From contig JASCOV010000011.1 of NCBI GenBank assembly GCA_029960045.1, positions 1 through 64,000 on the forward strand: a stretch of DNA of 64,000 bases. Direction: 5' to 3'. Under the pieces are notes generated by a model. The model was not told where the DNA came from. It did no database searches and saw only the letters and a list, made by a program, of their open reading frames with translations. The stretch comes from Flavobacteriaceae bacterium PS02293 (GTDB lineage: Bacteria > Bacteroidota > Bacteroidia > Flavobacteriales > Weeksellaceae). The position numbers and the translations under genes were made by a program. Positions 1-8,035 of this stretch are shown here, one piece after another (position 1 is the stretch's first letter; every line of letters begins with the position of its first letter).

Positions 1-50
1 ATTTGAATACTAATTGACACATGAAAAACAAGAGTTTTTATCAAAATTAA

Positions 51-122
51 GGGTGGTCAATTTAAACCGAAATTACCTGGTCACTTTGAATTGGAATTGG
101 GTGGTCAATATCACTGGAATTT
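51..122. repeat. IS21-like terminal repeat remnant
   Basis: Three imperfect units of about 24 bp lie in tandem (51-75, 76-98, 99-122). Each has a core close to TGGTCA followed about 10 bases later by a GGAATT or CGAAATT core. Repeated short subterminal motifs of this kind are known from the ends of IS21-family elements in Bacteroidota. No istA or istB gene is visible here; the rest of the element would lie left of the window. The family assignment is inference from the repeat pattern. Confidence 0.4.
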
Positions 123-124
123 AC

Positions 125-235
125 ACTATGTTCATTAATGAAGGACGGAAAGTTTTTCATCATCATCAACTCCCCTTTTCCTTTGTCTATTTTTTTATCA
201 TTGTAATTAACTCCTGGAAAGTCGGATCCTGCTGG
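125..235 (-). pseudogene. possible relaxase (mobilization) gene fragment
   Basis: On the minus strand a 37-codon stretch reads through with protein-like content (FPGVNYNDKKIDKGKGELM, then KNFPSFINEHS). This recalls the N-terminal part of Bacteroidota MobB-type relaxases, where a GVNYN-like segment precedes a basic stretch. It has no start of its own: it joins the IS256 transposase remnant at about 238-241 on one side and the IS21-like end at about 122 on the other. It is at most a scrap of a mobilization gene caught between two insertion sequences. The identity comes from a remembered motif, so it is tentative. Confidence 0.3.
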
Positions 236-650
236 ATTCAATGGTGGAGGTAGAAACATCAAAATCATACATTTCACGGATTTGTTCCTCAATATCTGAC
301 ACGCTCATTCCCTTGGCATATAATGAGATAATGATGTTTTCCAAACCATCAATAATGTTGTGCCTTTTGGGAACTAAAACCGGTTCAAAACTGCCTTCTC
401 TGTCTCTGGGTACTTTAATTTCAGATTCACCAAAAGAGGATTTTATCTTCTTGATTCCGTGACCGTTTCGATAATTTCCGTTAGCAGTCTTTTCATGTTT
501 TGAATTATCCAGATGGCTGTCTAGTTCAGCATCAAGCATGTGTTCTACTGCTTTTTTATGCAGTTCTTTAAAGAATGAGGTCAAATCTTCCCCGGTCTTA
601 AAGGACTTATAAAAATCCTTGTTGTTTAATAATTCTTCTTTGTCGATCAT
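207..650 (-). pseudogene. IS256-family (mutator-type) transposase, N-terminal part only
   Basis: The reading frame gives 147 residues, and the first ~137 match the N-terminus of IS256/mutator transposases: a DLTSFFKELHKKAVEHMLDAEL helix region, the L-D-x-H-L segment, NGNYRNGH, then KVPRDREGSFEP and the helix-turn-helix ending DVSTSTI. The family is usually about 390-400 residues, so the DDE catalytic domain is wholly missing. Similarity stops at about position 240, and the last ten codons are unrelated sequence. The start at 650 is followed upstream by the element's own terminus (about 661-743). It cannot be active. Confidence 0.85.
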
Positions 651-743
651 AACTATGTAGGTTAAAAATAGTAAAAAGTTATTTCCGAAAATTTTTTTGA
701 GCTTTGAGGGCTCAAAATTTCAGAATAACTTTTCAACTTACAC
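238..743. mobile_element. IS256-family insertion sequence, truncated at its left end
   Basis: The element keeps its transposase-proximal terminus on the right and is cut off inside the transposase at about 238-241. The right terminus holds a long imperfect hairpin: AAAAGTTATTTC at 674-685 pairs with GAATAACTTTT at 723-733 around a GAGC...GCTC apex. The outer end is near CTTACACAG (736-744). Just beyond it an unrelated transporter frame opens at 753, so the insertion point is about 744-752. The opposite inverted repeat and any target duplication are not in the window. Confidence 0.65.
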
Positions 744-752
744 AGTTAATGA

Positions 753-1622
753 GATACTACCATTCTTGAATATACAATTGAACCAGTTATTGGAATTTTG
801 CTTTATAGTATGTTTTGTCAGATACCATTTTTGAAACTAAAAAAAACATTTCAAAATCCGTCTTTTTTTAAAGCTCTTTTACTTGGAAATTTCGTACTGA
901 TACCATTACTTGTTTGGGTTTTAATAAATATATTTCCTGTAACAATTGTAATTAGTGTTGGCGTTCTTTTAGTTCTTTTGACACCTTGTATAGATTATGT
1001 AATTGTATTTACGTTCTTAGGAAAAGGTGATTCTCAATCTGTCCTAGCTTCAACACCCTTATTATTTATCATTCAGATGTTGTTGTTACCCTTATTTCTA
1101 TGGATTTTCTTGGGAAGAGAAGTAATCAACATAATCCAAATTACTCCTTTTGTTAAATCTTTTATTTACTTGATAATTATACCTTTTATATTATCAGTTT
1201 TAACGCAGACAGCTTCAAAAGCTAACAATAAAATAGGAAATACAATAATGGACTTTTCGAGCTGGTTGCCAGTTCCATTTATGGCGTTGACATTTTTTGT
1301 TGTTACTGCGTCTCAAATTTCATCACTTTACAATAATCCTGAACCGATTTTAACTGTTATCCCTATTTATATTGCATTTGCCATATGTGCGCCATTTATT
1401 GGTATGCTATCATCCAAAATATTTAAGGTAAATCTTTATGGAACAAGGGCAATAGCTTTTTCGACAAGTACGAGAAATTCATTAGTTGTTTTACCTCTAG
1501 CACTTTCTCTTCCTTCCCCCGATAATCAATTAGTTGGAGTGGTAATTGTAACTCAGACCATTGTAGAAATTCTCTTTGAACTGATTTATATCAAAATTAT
1601 TCCTTACATTATAAGAAGATAA
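753..1622 (+). pseudogene. arsenite/bile-acid-symporter-type (SBF/ACR3-like) transporter, N-terminus lost
   Basis: The frame is open from 753, right after the IS256 end, to the stop at 1622 and encodes about eight hydrophobic segments. It resembles Bacteroidota arsenic-resistance proteins of the SBF superfamily: the segment LEYTIEPVIGILLYSMFCQ at the start, the LLTPCIDYVIVFT helix and the TSTRNSLVVLPLAL segment. Family members are about 320 residues, so roughly 40-50 N-terminal residues and the first helix are missing. The only starts left are TTG at 798 or ATG at 810. It is the only large plus-strand gene in the island, has no visible operon partner, and is probably non-functional. Confidence 0.7.
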
Positions 1623-2142
1623 TCGAATTAGCTTTGCAGTTAATTTGAAATCTTATTATATTTTAAAAAACGAGTTAAGAAGTTTCTTTGCATTCTATGC
1701 AAAAAACAAGGTCGCTTTGATTGTAAAAATTTAGATATTTGTATAAAAAAAAAAATATCTTGTCCTAAAAGACCAACAATTTTTCAGATATCTTAATAAA
1801 AACATCACAAAGTAATGATATCAAAACACTAATACATCTTTTTGTTTTTATATCTATACCTAGATTACTTATATACAACCTACATCTCTTTTACTCAAGC
1901 TAAGAAACAGTCTTCAGCTATCAATCTCGATAATTCTGTTTCTAATTTTGCAATATTTAACTATGAAATCAACTCATTTAGTTCCGAAACATTGATTTTT
2001 TTTTAAATCAAACAATGCACACAGATCAGCGGTTTTCTGAAACTGTTATTTGTTCTGAAAATAACTATGCATTGTTTGAATTAGTATAATTAAGGTTCTG
2101 TTATTGTAAACATTTTTAATAGTTCATTTTTCCAGCTGCTAT
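1623..2142. other. 520-bp gene-free spacer
   Basis: This AT-rich stretch lies between two convergent genes and has no convincing reading frame on either strand. The only structure seen is the inverted repeat at 2008-2079, listed separately. No transfer RNA, terminator with a T-run or operator was recognised. Confidence 0.6.
2008..2079. repeat. 72-bp imperfect palindrome with perfect 12-bp arms
   Basis: TCAAACAATGCA (2008-2019) is exactly complementary to TGCATTGTTTGA (2068-2079). A second perfect 7-bp pair, GTTATTT/AAATAAC, is nested inside at about 2045-2065. The structure lies 64 bp beyond the stop of the multicopper oxidase gene. It could be a large terminator-like hairpin for the copper operon without a clean T-run, a miniature mobile element, or a protein-binding site. 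Confidence 0.5.
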
Positions 2143-4680
2143 TTAGTATGTAAATGCCATTCCTACACCAAAACCCATATCACTATCATAATGTGTACGG
2201 ATACCAATGTTTTTGGTAATGATGTATCTAAGTTCTGCCATATATTCCATATCAGTGTTTACCATAAAGCCTGCTCTTAATCTTTTTGAAATCGGAATAT
2301 CTTCACGCATTAATGACAGACGTACAATGCCATCGTGATAGACTTCTGCCTGAAAATTAACCAACATTGGCAAAGTGTACATAAAACCTAGACTAAAAGC
2401 TCTGCGTGTATCTTTTTCATTTTTCTGTCCAAATAAATTTGTTTCGTGCTCATCCATACCCATTTTTCGGTAACGCCAATCATAACCGATGAATGGCATA
2501 AACCATTGCATTTTACCAATGTATCTACCTAAGTGTGTTTCTACTTCATAACCGTGCATATCATTATAACCTAGACGCCATTCTGTACCTAAACTCCATC
2601 TTGCGTTCTGAAGCATTGCGTCACCATCATTTCCATTGGTTGCAAAATCATTCTGTGCCATAAAATGAGGCATATTACTCTCTCGCTGCAACATATTATA
2701 TGCCTTCTCTTTGTCAGGTAAATTAGGATTTTGATAATCGTCCACTGCAAAAACTCTGTTCATTCCGGACATCATATGATAAAGGATATGACAGTGAAAA
2801 AACCAATCTCCTTCTTCATTCGCTAAAAACTCAATGGTATCTGTTTCCATCGGCATAATATCCAACACATTTTTCAGTGGAGATTTTTCGCCTTTACCGT
2901 TAATCACTCTGAAATCGAACCCGTGTAAGTGCATAGGATGTCGCATCATAGAATTATTATAAATGGTAATACGTAGAATTTCACCCTTTTTGACAGGTAT
3001 TTTATCAACTTCTGAAAGAATTTTATTATCCATACTCCACACATAGCGGTTCATATTTCCGGTAAGTGTAAATTTTAATTCCTTTACCGGAGCATCTTTG
3101 GGAAGTTCTGTATTATAGGGCGATTGTAGCATTGCATAATTCAGGGTTTTGATTTCTCCTAAAGCATTTGCATTGTAACGGTTGGGGTCGTTATCCATAT
3201 TCATACTCTCGTGCTTGCTATGGTCTGGTTTTTTCCCTGACAATCCCGTAATTTCAGGATACATCACAACATTCATATCCATTTGATTCAGGCTCATTTT
3301 CATTCCCATATCATCTAAATCACCATTCATCTTCATCATATCGTTCATCATCTTCATCCCTTCAAAATATTTCAATCTTGGAAGCGGTGATATTAATTGT
3401 TTGATACCATTACCCACAAAATAACTTGCTGATTGTGTGCGGTCTTCGGTAGTGGCCGAAAACTCATAGGCAACGCCGTCATCAGGAATGGTTACTACAA
3501 TATCATAAGTTTCGGAAACTGCAATGATTAATCTATCAACCTCCAGAGGCTCTACATCGTTTCCATCATTGGCGACTACTGTAATTTTACCTCCTGCATA
3601 TCGTAACCAAAAATAGGATGAAGCCCCGCCGTTTGATACCCTTAGTCTTACTTTATCTCCGGCTTTTAGTGCTTTTCCATCAACGGTTTTTAAATCGGTA
3701 GTAGGATTACCGTTGATTAATATCTTATCATAATAGACATCGCTTACGTCCATTGCCAACATACGTTTCCATTCATTGGTTAATTTTGTTTTAAAATGTC
3801 CTTCTCTAATAGCTTCCGCATAAGATTGTGTTGCTCCTTTTTTTATAGCCGCCCAATCGTTGGCATTATGCAGCATTCTATTAATGTTATTGGGATTTAA
3901 ATTTGTCCATTCGCTTAAAATGATGGGCACAGTTGGCAAATCATCTATTCCTTCTCTAAAGGTTGTATCATCATCACGCTTTTTCATTATAAAACTTCCG
4001 TACATCCCAATCTGCTCTTGCAAGCCCGAATGTGAATGATACCAATGTGTACCGTGTTGGATAATTGGGAAACGATAAGTATAAGTTGTACCTGCCTTAA
4101 TGGGCTTTTGAGTAAGCCAAGGCACGCCATCTTCCTTATTGGGTAAGAACACACCGTGCCAATGCAATGATGTGCTTTCTTTTAATTGGTTATGTACTAC
4201 AATTTCGGCTGTATCGCCTTCAGTAAATGTTAATGTAGGCATTGGAATTTGACCATTTACGGAGATGGCTCTTTTTTCTTTACCTGCATAGTTTACAAGG
4301 GTATCTTTAACAAATAAATCGTAGCGAACAGTTTTTGGTGCAGTGGCTTCTACCCTTCTTTTTAGAGTTCGAGGCATTTCAATAGGCATCGACATATTCT
4401 GCATTTTGTCTACCTTTTTTGGCTGCTCCTTTGTGAGATTCGGCATTCCAACGTTCTCTTTGTTTGATGACTGTTTTACCGTTTTAGCCTTTTCTTTTAT
4501 TAATTTCATACCACACTTTGGGCAGTTACCTGGTTTCGTGGCATGTATTTCGGGATGCATTGAGCAAGTATAAGTTATTTGCTGAAACTTTTCTTTACTC
4601 ATATCCATAGCTTTCATATCTTGTGCTTGTAAACAGGAAAATGCAGAAAGGATGAATAATATTAGTGTTATCTTTTTCAT
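2143..4680 (-). CDS. multicopper oxidase with N-terminal metal-binding domain and C-terminal barrel-like region
   Basis: 845 residues. A signal peptide (1-19) precedes a small heavy-metal-binding domain (about 35-62: YTCSMHPEI then CPKCGMKL). The cupredoxin domains carry all four copper-ligand clusters: HWHG at 173-176, HWYHSHSG at 212-219, HPMHLHGF at 581-588 and HCHILYH at 629-635. A methionine-rich stretch (about 440-475) is typical of CopA/PcoA-type periplasmic copper oxidases. The last ~155 residues (690-845) are alternating aromatic strands like the CopB outer-membrane barrel, so the protein looks like a CopA-CopB fusion. It is last in the copper operon. The likely role is oxidation of Cu(I) to Cu(II) in the periplasm. 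Confidence 0.93.
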   Translation of the reverse strand: MKKITLILFILSAFSCLQAQDMKAMDMSKEKFQQITYTCSMHPEIHATKPGNCPKCGMKLIKEKAKTVKQSSNKENVGMPNLTKEQPKKVDKMQNMSMPIEMPRTLKRRVEATAPKTVRYDLFVKDTLVNYAGKEKRAISVNGQIPMPTLTFTEGDTAEIVVHNQLKESTSLHWHGVFLPNKEDGVPWLTQKPIKAGTTYTYRFPIIQHGTHWYHSHSGLQEQIGMYGSFIMKKRDDDTTFREGIDDLPTVPIILSEWTNLNPNNINRMLHNANDWAAIKKGATQSYAEAIREGHFKTKLTNEWKRMLAMDVSDVYYDKILINGNPTTDLKTVDGKALKAGDKVRLRVSNGGASSYFWLRYAGGKITVVANDGNDVEPLEVDRLIIAVSETYDIVVTIPDDGVAYEFSATTEDRTQSASYFVGNGIKQLISPLPRLKYFEGMKMMNDMMKMNGDLDDMGMKMSLNQMDMNVVMYPEITGLSGKKPDHSKHESMNMDNDPNRYNANALGEIKTLNYAMLQSPYNTELPKDAPVKELKFTLTGNMNRYVWSMDNKILSEVDKIPVKKGEILRITIYNNSMMRHPMHLHGFDFRVINGKGEKSPLKNVLDIMPMETDTIEFLANEEGDWFFHCHILYHMMSGMNRVFAVDDYQNPNLPDKEKAYNMLQRESNMPHFMAQNDFATNGNDGDAMLQNARWSLGTEWRLGYNDMHGYEVETHLGRYIGKMQWFMPFIGYDWRYRKMGMDEHETNLFGQKNEKDTRRAFSLGFMYTLPMLVNFQAEVYHDGIVRLSLMREDIPISKRLRAGFMVNTDMEYMAELRYIITKNIGIRTHYDSDMGFGVGMAFTY

Positions 4681-4761
4681 TGATTATTTTTATTGATTTT
4701 AAAAAAATTGCATTTATGGCAACATTGCGTGGTTTTCTGCTTTATATTTTACGCATTGTTT

Positions 4762-5232
4762 TTAATTTATGGTCGAAAGGCTATCGGCTGTCTTGCTAAT
4801 CCAATCTATGACGATTTTTTTTTGCCCCCGTGAAAGCTTTGCATTGCTATGCAATATTTTATAAGAAGCTAACGGCATTTCATCGTTTTTAATTTGGTTT
4901 GCTATTCCTTCCAATTTACTTATTTGCCTTCGCCTACCTAAATTGCCAAATTCACTAAAGTTTAATTTTTCTTTTCCTCTACCAATATGCCTTTTCATAA
5001 ACAATGCCATAGGTTGAATATCCGAATACCAAATATTTCTTGTGTTGTTACTGTGGCAATCGTAACATGCATTTTGTAAAATGCTTTGGACATTTAATGG
5101 AACGTCATAAACTTTTTCAAAATCTGTTTCGTAAACCTGCCCCTTGTTTACATTGAGGGCAGGCTGGTAAAACTGTATAGCAATAAAAATAAACAGCACT
5201 ATAGGCAAAATTATCTTTAATACTTTTTTCAT
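4762..5232 (-). CDS. haem-binding domain protein, one c-type haem site
   Basis: 156 residues, with one N-terminal membrane anchor (about 5-22) and a single CYDCH motif at 56-60, the CxxCH signature for covalent haem c. The WYSDIQPM and EMPLASYK segments match the Bacteroidota family called haem-binding domain (Haem_bd). It starts 1 bp after the stop of the upstream DUF3347 gene at 5234, so the two are translationally coupled within the copper operon. A membrane-anchored redox partner for the downstream multicopper oxidase is a reasonable inference, not shown. Confidence 0.85.
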   Translation of the reverse strand: MKKVLKIILPIVLFIFIAIQFYQPALNVNKGQVYETDFEKVYDVPLNVQSILQNACYDCHSNNTRNIWYSDIQPMALFMKRHIGRGKEKLNFSEFGNLGRRRQISKLEGIANQIKNDEMPLASYKILHSNAKLSRGQKKIVIDWISKTADSLSTIN

Positions 5233-5233
5233 T

Positions 5234-5896
5234 TTAGAATTCCTTTTTCACAGAACCGCAGGTAAGCATTTGGCTACCGTAATAAGGATTTTTAATTACC
5301 TTTGCTTCGCTAATCCAAACAGCTCCTTTACCATCATTATACATTGGGCAGAAGTCTTGATACAATTTTTGAGTAGAGCCAAACAATGTGATAAGGTCTG
5401 AAATATCTTTACTCATTAATGCCAAATGCTCTCGTTGGTGACCTATTTTTCCGGCATTGGCACCAATATGTTCGGCATGTTCTTTGGCATCGTCAGCAAT
5501 GTCCATATATTTTTTGTACTTGTCGGCAGGAATGGCTTTCATATTTATCTGATTAAATGTTACCAATAATTGCTTACCTGCATTGGCTGCTGCTTTATCA
5601 TTATCTCCTACAAGTGCATTTTTTAATGCCAAATAATCTTTTATTATGGGCGCTATAGAGAAGTTTTGAACCTTGTCTTTTACATCTTGTTTTTCAACTT
5701 TTTCCGTCATCGTGTCAATTGATGCAGTTGTACTTGCTGTATCGCTTAGCGTTTGTGTTTCAACTGGTAGATTTTCGGAATTAATACTAGTATCATTAGC
5801 TTTTGTTTCCGTATTTTTATTTGATGACTCGTTGCACGAAATTGTGGCAACTGCAATTGTAGCCGTTCCTATGATGGAGAATATTAAATTTTTCAT
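5234..5896 (-). CDS. DUF3347 lipoprotein, putative copper-binding
   Basis: 220 residues. The lipobox ends at Cys21 (TISC), then a Thr/Ser/Glu-rich linker (22-75) leads to a DUF3347 domain (about 80-215). The C-terminus carries the family signature CPMYNDGKGAVWISE and NPYYGSQMLTCGSV, which holds the likely metal-binding Cys, His and Met residues. A paralogous domain lies in the 6465-7343 gene of the same operon. DUF3347 proteins usually sit beside copper efflux and CusB-like genes. The expected location is a periplasm-facing membrane leaflet. The exact role is unknown. Confidence 0.88.
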   Translation of the reverse strand: MKNLIFSIIGTATIAVATISCNESSNKNTETKANDTSINSENLPVETQTLSDTASTTASIDTMTEKVEKQDVKDKVQNFSIAPIIKDYLALKNALVGDNDKAAANAGKQLLVTFNQINMKAIPADKYKKYMDIADDAKEHAEHIGANAGKIGHQREHLALMSKDISDLITLFGSTQKLYQDFCPMYNDGKGAVWISEAKVIKNPYYGSQMLTCGSVKKEF

Positions 5897-5932
5897 TTTA
5901 ATGATTTTAAATAATAATGTGTAATTTTTTTG

Positions 5933-6454
5933 TTATTTATTTTCAAATTCTTTAAGCTTTCGCTTCATAAATTCGATTTCTTCTGCTTGGGTTTTGAGTA
6001 TGTCTTTTTGCAACTGTATCAGTTCGGGGTCAGTAAGGTTTGCTTTTTCAGACATTAATACTGCCGCTGCATGGTGTGGGATCATACCTTTTACAAATTC
6101 ATTATCACCAACAAATAACTGCTTCCGAATACCAAACCATGAAAAGATACCTATTGCAGCTGAAAGTATGATAATACTCCAATTGATTTTCGTGTTTTCG
6201 TACATACCCTTCATTATCCATAATTCTATTATCAACATTGCAGAAACCATTAGCAAAGTCATATATAAATTATTAATGTTGGGTATAAGATTGTTTAATC
6301 CATCAATCATTGCATACATTATAAAATACATTGCTGCGAACATAACAACCGCCATAATTGCAAAGCGTTTGTACATTGCCAAAGAATGTTTAACACTATG
6401 TACTTCATTTTTAATACTAGGTTGCATTTCGTGTTTGTTTTCAATACCTTCCAT
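5933..6454 (-). CDS. DUF305-family membrane protein
   Basis: 173 residues. Three hydrophobic segments (about 30-50, 60-82, 91-108) are followed by a short DUF305 region with the signature FVKGMIPHHAAAVLMSEKA (about 120-138). The PHH pair and downstream methionine are shared with copper-binding CopM-type proteins. The helical tail (140-173) is charged. It lies between the two DUF3347 genes, 10 bp after the upstream stop, so it is part of the copper operon. A copper-buffering role at the membrane is inferred from family and context. Confidence 0.85.
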   Translation of the reverse strand: MEGIENKHEMQPSIKNEVHSVKHSLAMYKRFAIMAVVMFAAMYFIMYAMIDGLNNLIPNINNLYMTLLMVSAMLIIELWIMKGMYENTKINWSIIILSAAIGIFSWFGIRKQLFVGDNEFVKGMIPHHAAAVLMSEKANLTDPELIQLQKDILKTQAEEIEFMKRKLKEFENK

Positions 6455-6464
6455 AATTCCGTGG

Positions 6465-7343
6465 TTATTTGTTGTTTATGATTTCTTGTACGCTGCCACA
6501 GGTAAGCATTTTAGAGCCATAATATGGATTCTTAATCGCTTCTTCCTTGCTCAGCCAATTTGCTCCTTTCCCGTTATTATACATCGGGCAATGCTGATAA
6601 TATACAGGGATCTCCTGCTTTGATGCCTTAGCCAACTCATACATATTCTTAGAAAGCAAAGCGAATGCTTCCTTTTGTTGTGCAACATTTTTAGAAGCAG
6701 CAATCTTTTCGGTATTTGAAGTCAAGTCTTTCATTACTTTCATCCAAACGGTATGCTCTTCGGTAGAAAGTTTTACCATTTCTATCGCTTTGATGGCTTT
6801 CACCAATTCGGCAGCTTTTGTGGATGAATTGCCTGCATCAGTTTTTACCAAAGCATCTTTCACTGAAAAATAATTATCAAAAATAGTTTTCAATTGTGGT
6901 GCATTTTGGGCATCGGCAGTTTTTGTTGTTGCCATTTCGTTATGATTTGCGTGTTCGTTTTTCATATCCATACCTGCATCATTAGATTTTGCGACCGGTT
7001 TTAATTCCCTGCTGTATTGACAACATCCTGAAAGTTTAGCATACACATCATCCGGAGCTAAAAACTTTTCGCTGTCATAGCCTGCCAAAGCAATACGTTT
7101 CAATATTTCATCCTGATTGGTCTTACCGCTGTCATAAGTGAGTTTAGCTATTTTTGTGTCTTCATTCCATTCTACACTGGCTACCTTATTCACATTGCCT
7201 GCTTTTTCGATAGTGGCTTTACACATACCGCAATTGCCGTAAATTTTCACGGTTTCTGTTTTCGCATTCTTGAGTTGTGCGAAACTGTTTATTGATGATA
7301 GTAATACGGCGATTACCACCATTATTTTTGATAATGATTTCAT
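6465..7343 (-). CDS. exported HMA plus DUF3347 protein
   Basis: The start at 7343 is chosen over an upstream one at 7409 because it opens directly on a signal peptide (1-22, ending SFAQ). The 292-residue product has a heavy-metal-associated domain (about 31-95) with the copper-binding motif GNCGMCK at 36-42, a His/Met linker (115-140), and a DUF3347 domain (150-285) ending NPYYGSKMLTCGSV. It combines a chaperone-like copper site with the same domain as the downstream lipoprotein, which suggests copper handover in the periplasm. It is second in the copper operon, after the Cys-rich gene at 7439. Confidence 0.88.
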   Translation of the reverse strand: MKSLSKIMVVIAVLLSSINSFAQLKNAKTETVKIYGNCGMCKATIEKAGNVNKVASVEWNEDTKIAKLTYDSGKTNQDEILKRIALAGYDSEKFLAPDDVYAKLSGCCQYSRELKPVAKSNDAGMDMKNEHANHNEMATTKTADAQNAPQLKTIFDNYFSVKDALVKTDAGNSSTKAAELVKAIKAIEMVKLSTEEHTVWMKVMKDLTSNTEKIAASKNVAQQKEAFALLSKNMYELAKASKQEIPVYYQHCPMYNNGKGANWLSKEEAIKNPYYGSKMLTCGSVQEIINNK

Positions 7344-7438
7344 TTTGAAAATTTTTAATTTAATAAGAAATACAAAAGGGGTGCGAAAACCGGATTTGGT
7401 TTTCGACAAGACATAACTTTGGCTGTAAAGCCTCCGTT

Positions 7439-7831
7439 TTAGCCTATTTTAGGTGGTTGCCAAATGGATGAGTAACCTAAAGAATAGTTGACTTGTTCAA
7501 ACCCGAATTTTTGCTTTTTGTTTTCAGCAAAAGGGTCTGTTATATTTAAATCAAATGGTATTAGTAAGCTGACAAAAGATGAAGTAGTACTGCATCTGCA
7601 AGAGCTGTGTTTACAATTGCCATCGCAGTTGTTACCATCGTCACATTTTTTATCTGACTTGTACTTGCAACTGTCTTTGTAGTGCAATTTTTCAGATTTT
7701 TCTTTTGAGCAGGATTTTTTTTCAGTGCTTGTTGATTTTTTGGAACAGGCATAGCTTTGAAAGGGTATCAAAAAGAAACCCAAACAAAATAGTGTTATCA
7801 CACTCGTATATATTCTTAAATTTTTCAACAT
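7439..7831 (-). CDS. small exported cysteine/lysine-rich protein ending in WQPPK
   Basis: 130 residues. A hydrophobic leader (about 8-28) is followed by a Lys/Cys-rich stretch (29-85) with about ten cysteines (for example NCDGNCKHSSCRC), which could ligate Cu(I) or Zn(II). The C-terminus ends in IWQPPKIG. The same ending closes the small protein at 26931-27263, which heads the czc operon. It resembles short unnamed proteins placed before metal-efflux genes in Bacteroidota (the DUF6660 type, from memory). It is the first gene of the copper operon, with 204 bp of gene-free DNA upstream that should hold the promoter. The function is unknown. Confidence 0.75.
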   Translation of the reverse strand: MLKNLRIYTSVITLFCLGFFLIPFQSYACSKKSTSTEKKSCSKEKSEKLHYKDSCKYKSDKKCDDGNNCDGNCKHSSCRCSTTSSFVSLLIPFDLNITDPFAENKKQKFGFEQVNYSLGYSSIWQPPKIG

Positions 7832-8035
7832 AACAAATTTACAAATAAAAATATATTTTCAACAGCTTAGCTATATATATTTCAACTTCTTAGTAAAATT
7901 TCACCCAATGCTCTTGATTAAAAATTTAAATTATCCAATAAAAAATTGAAACTCTCATACTTAAATTCCTCACCTATTATTTCATTTTATCTTTTATATA
8001 TAAGATATTTTTGCGTAAAAAATATCTCCCAAAAA

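Noticed and set aside
5994..6623. Plus-strand open frame of 209 codons opposite the DUF305 gene
   Set aside because: It overlaps two well-supported minus-strand genes end to end. Its hydrophobic content is the mirror of their membrane helices.
7488..7682. Plus-strand 64-codon frame opposite the Cys-rich gene
   Set aside because: The minus-strand frame has a leader peptide, a cysteine cluster and the WQPPK ending also seen at 26931, so the opposite frame is a shadow.
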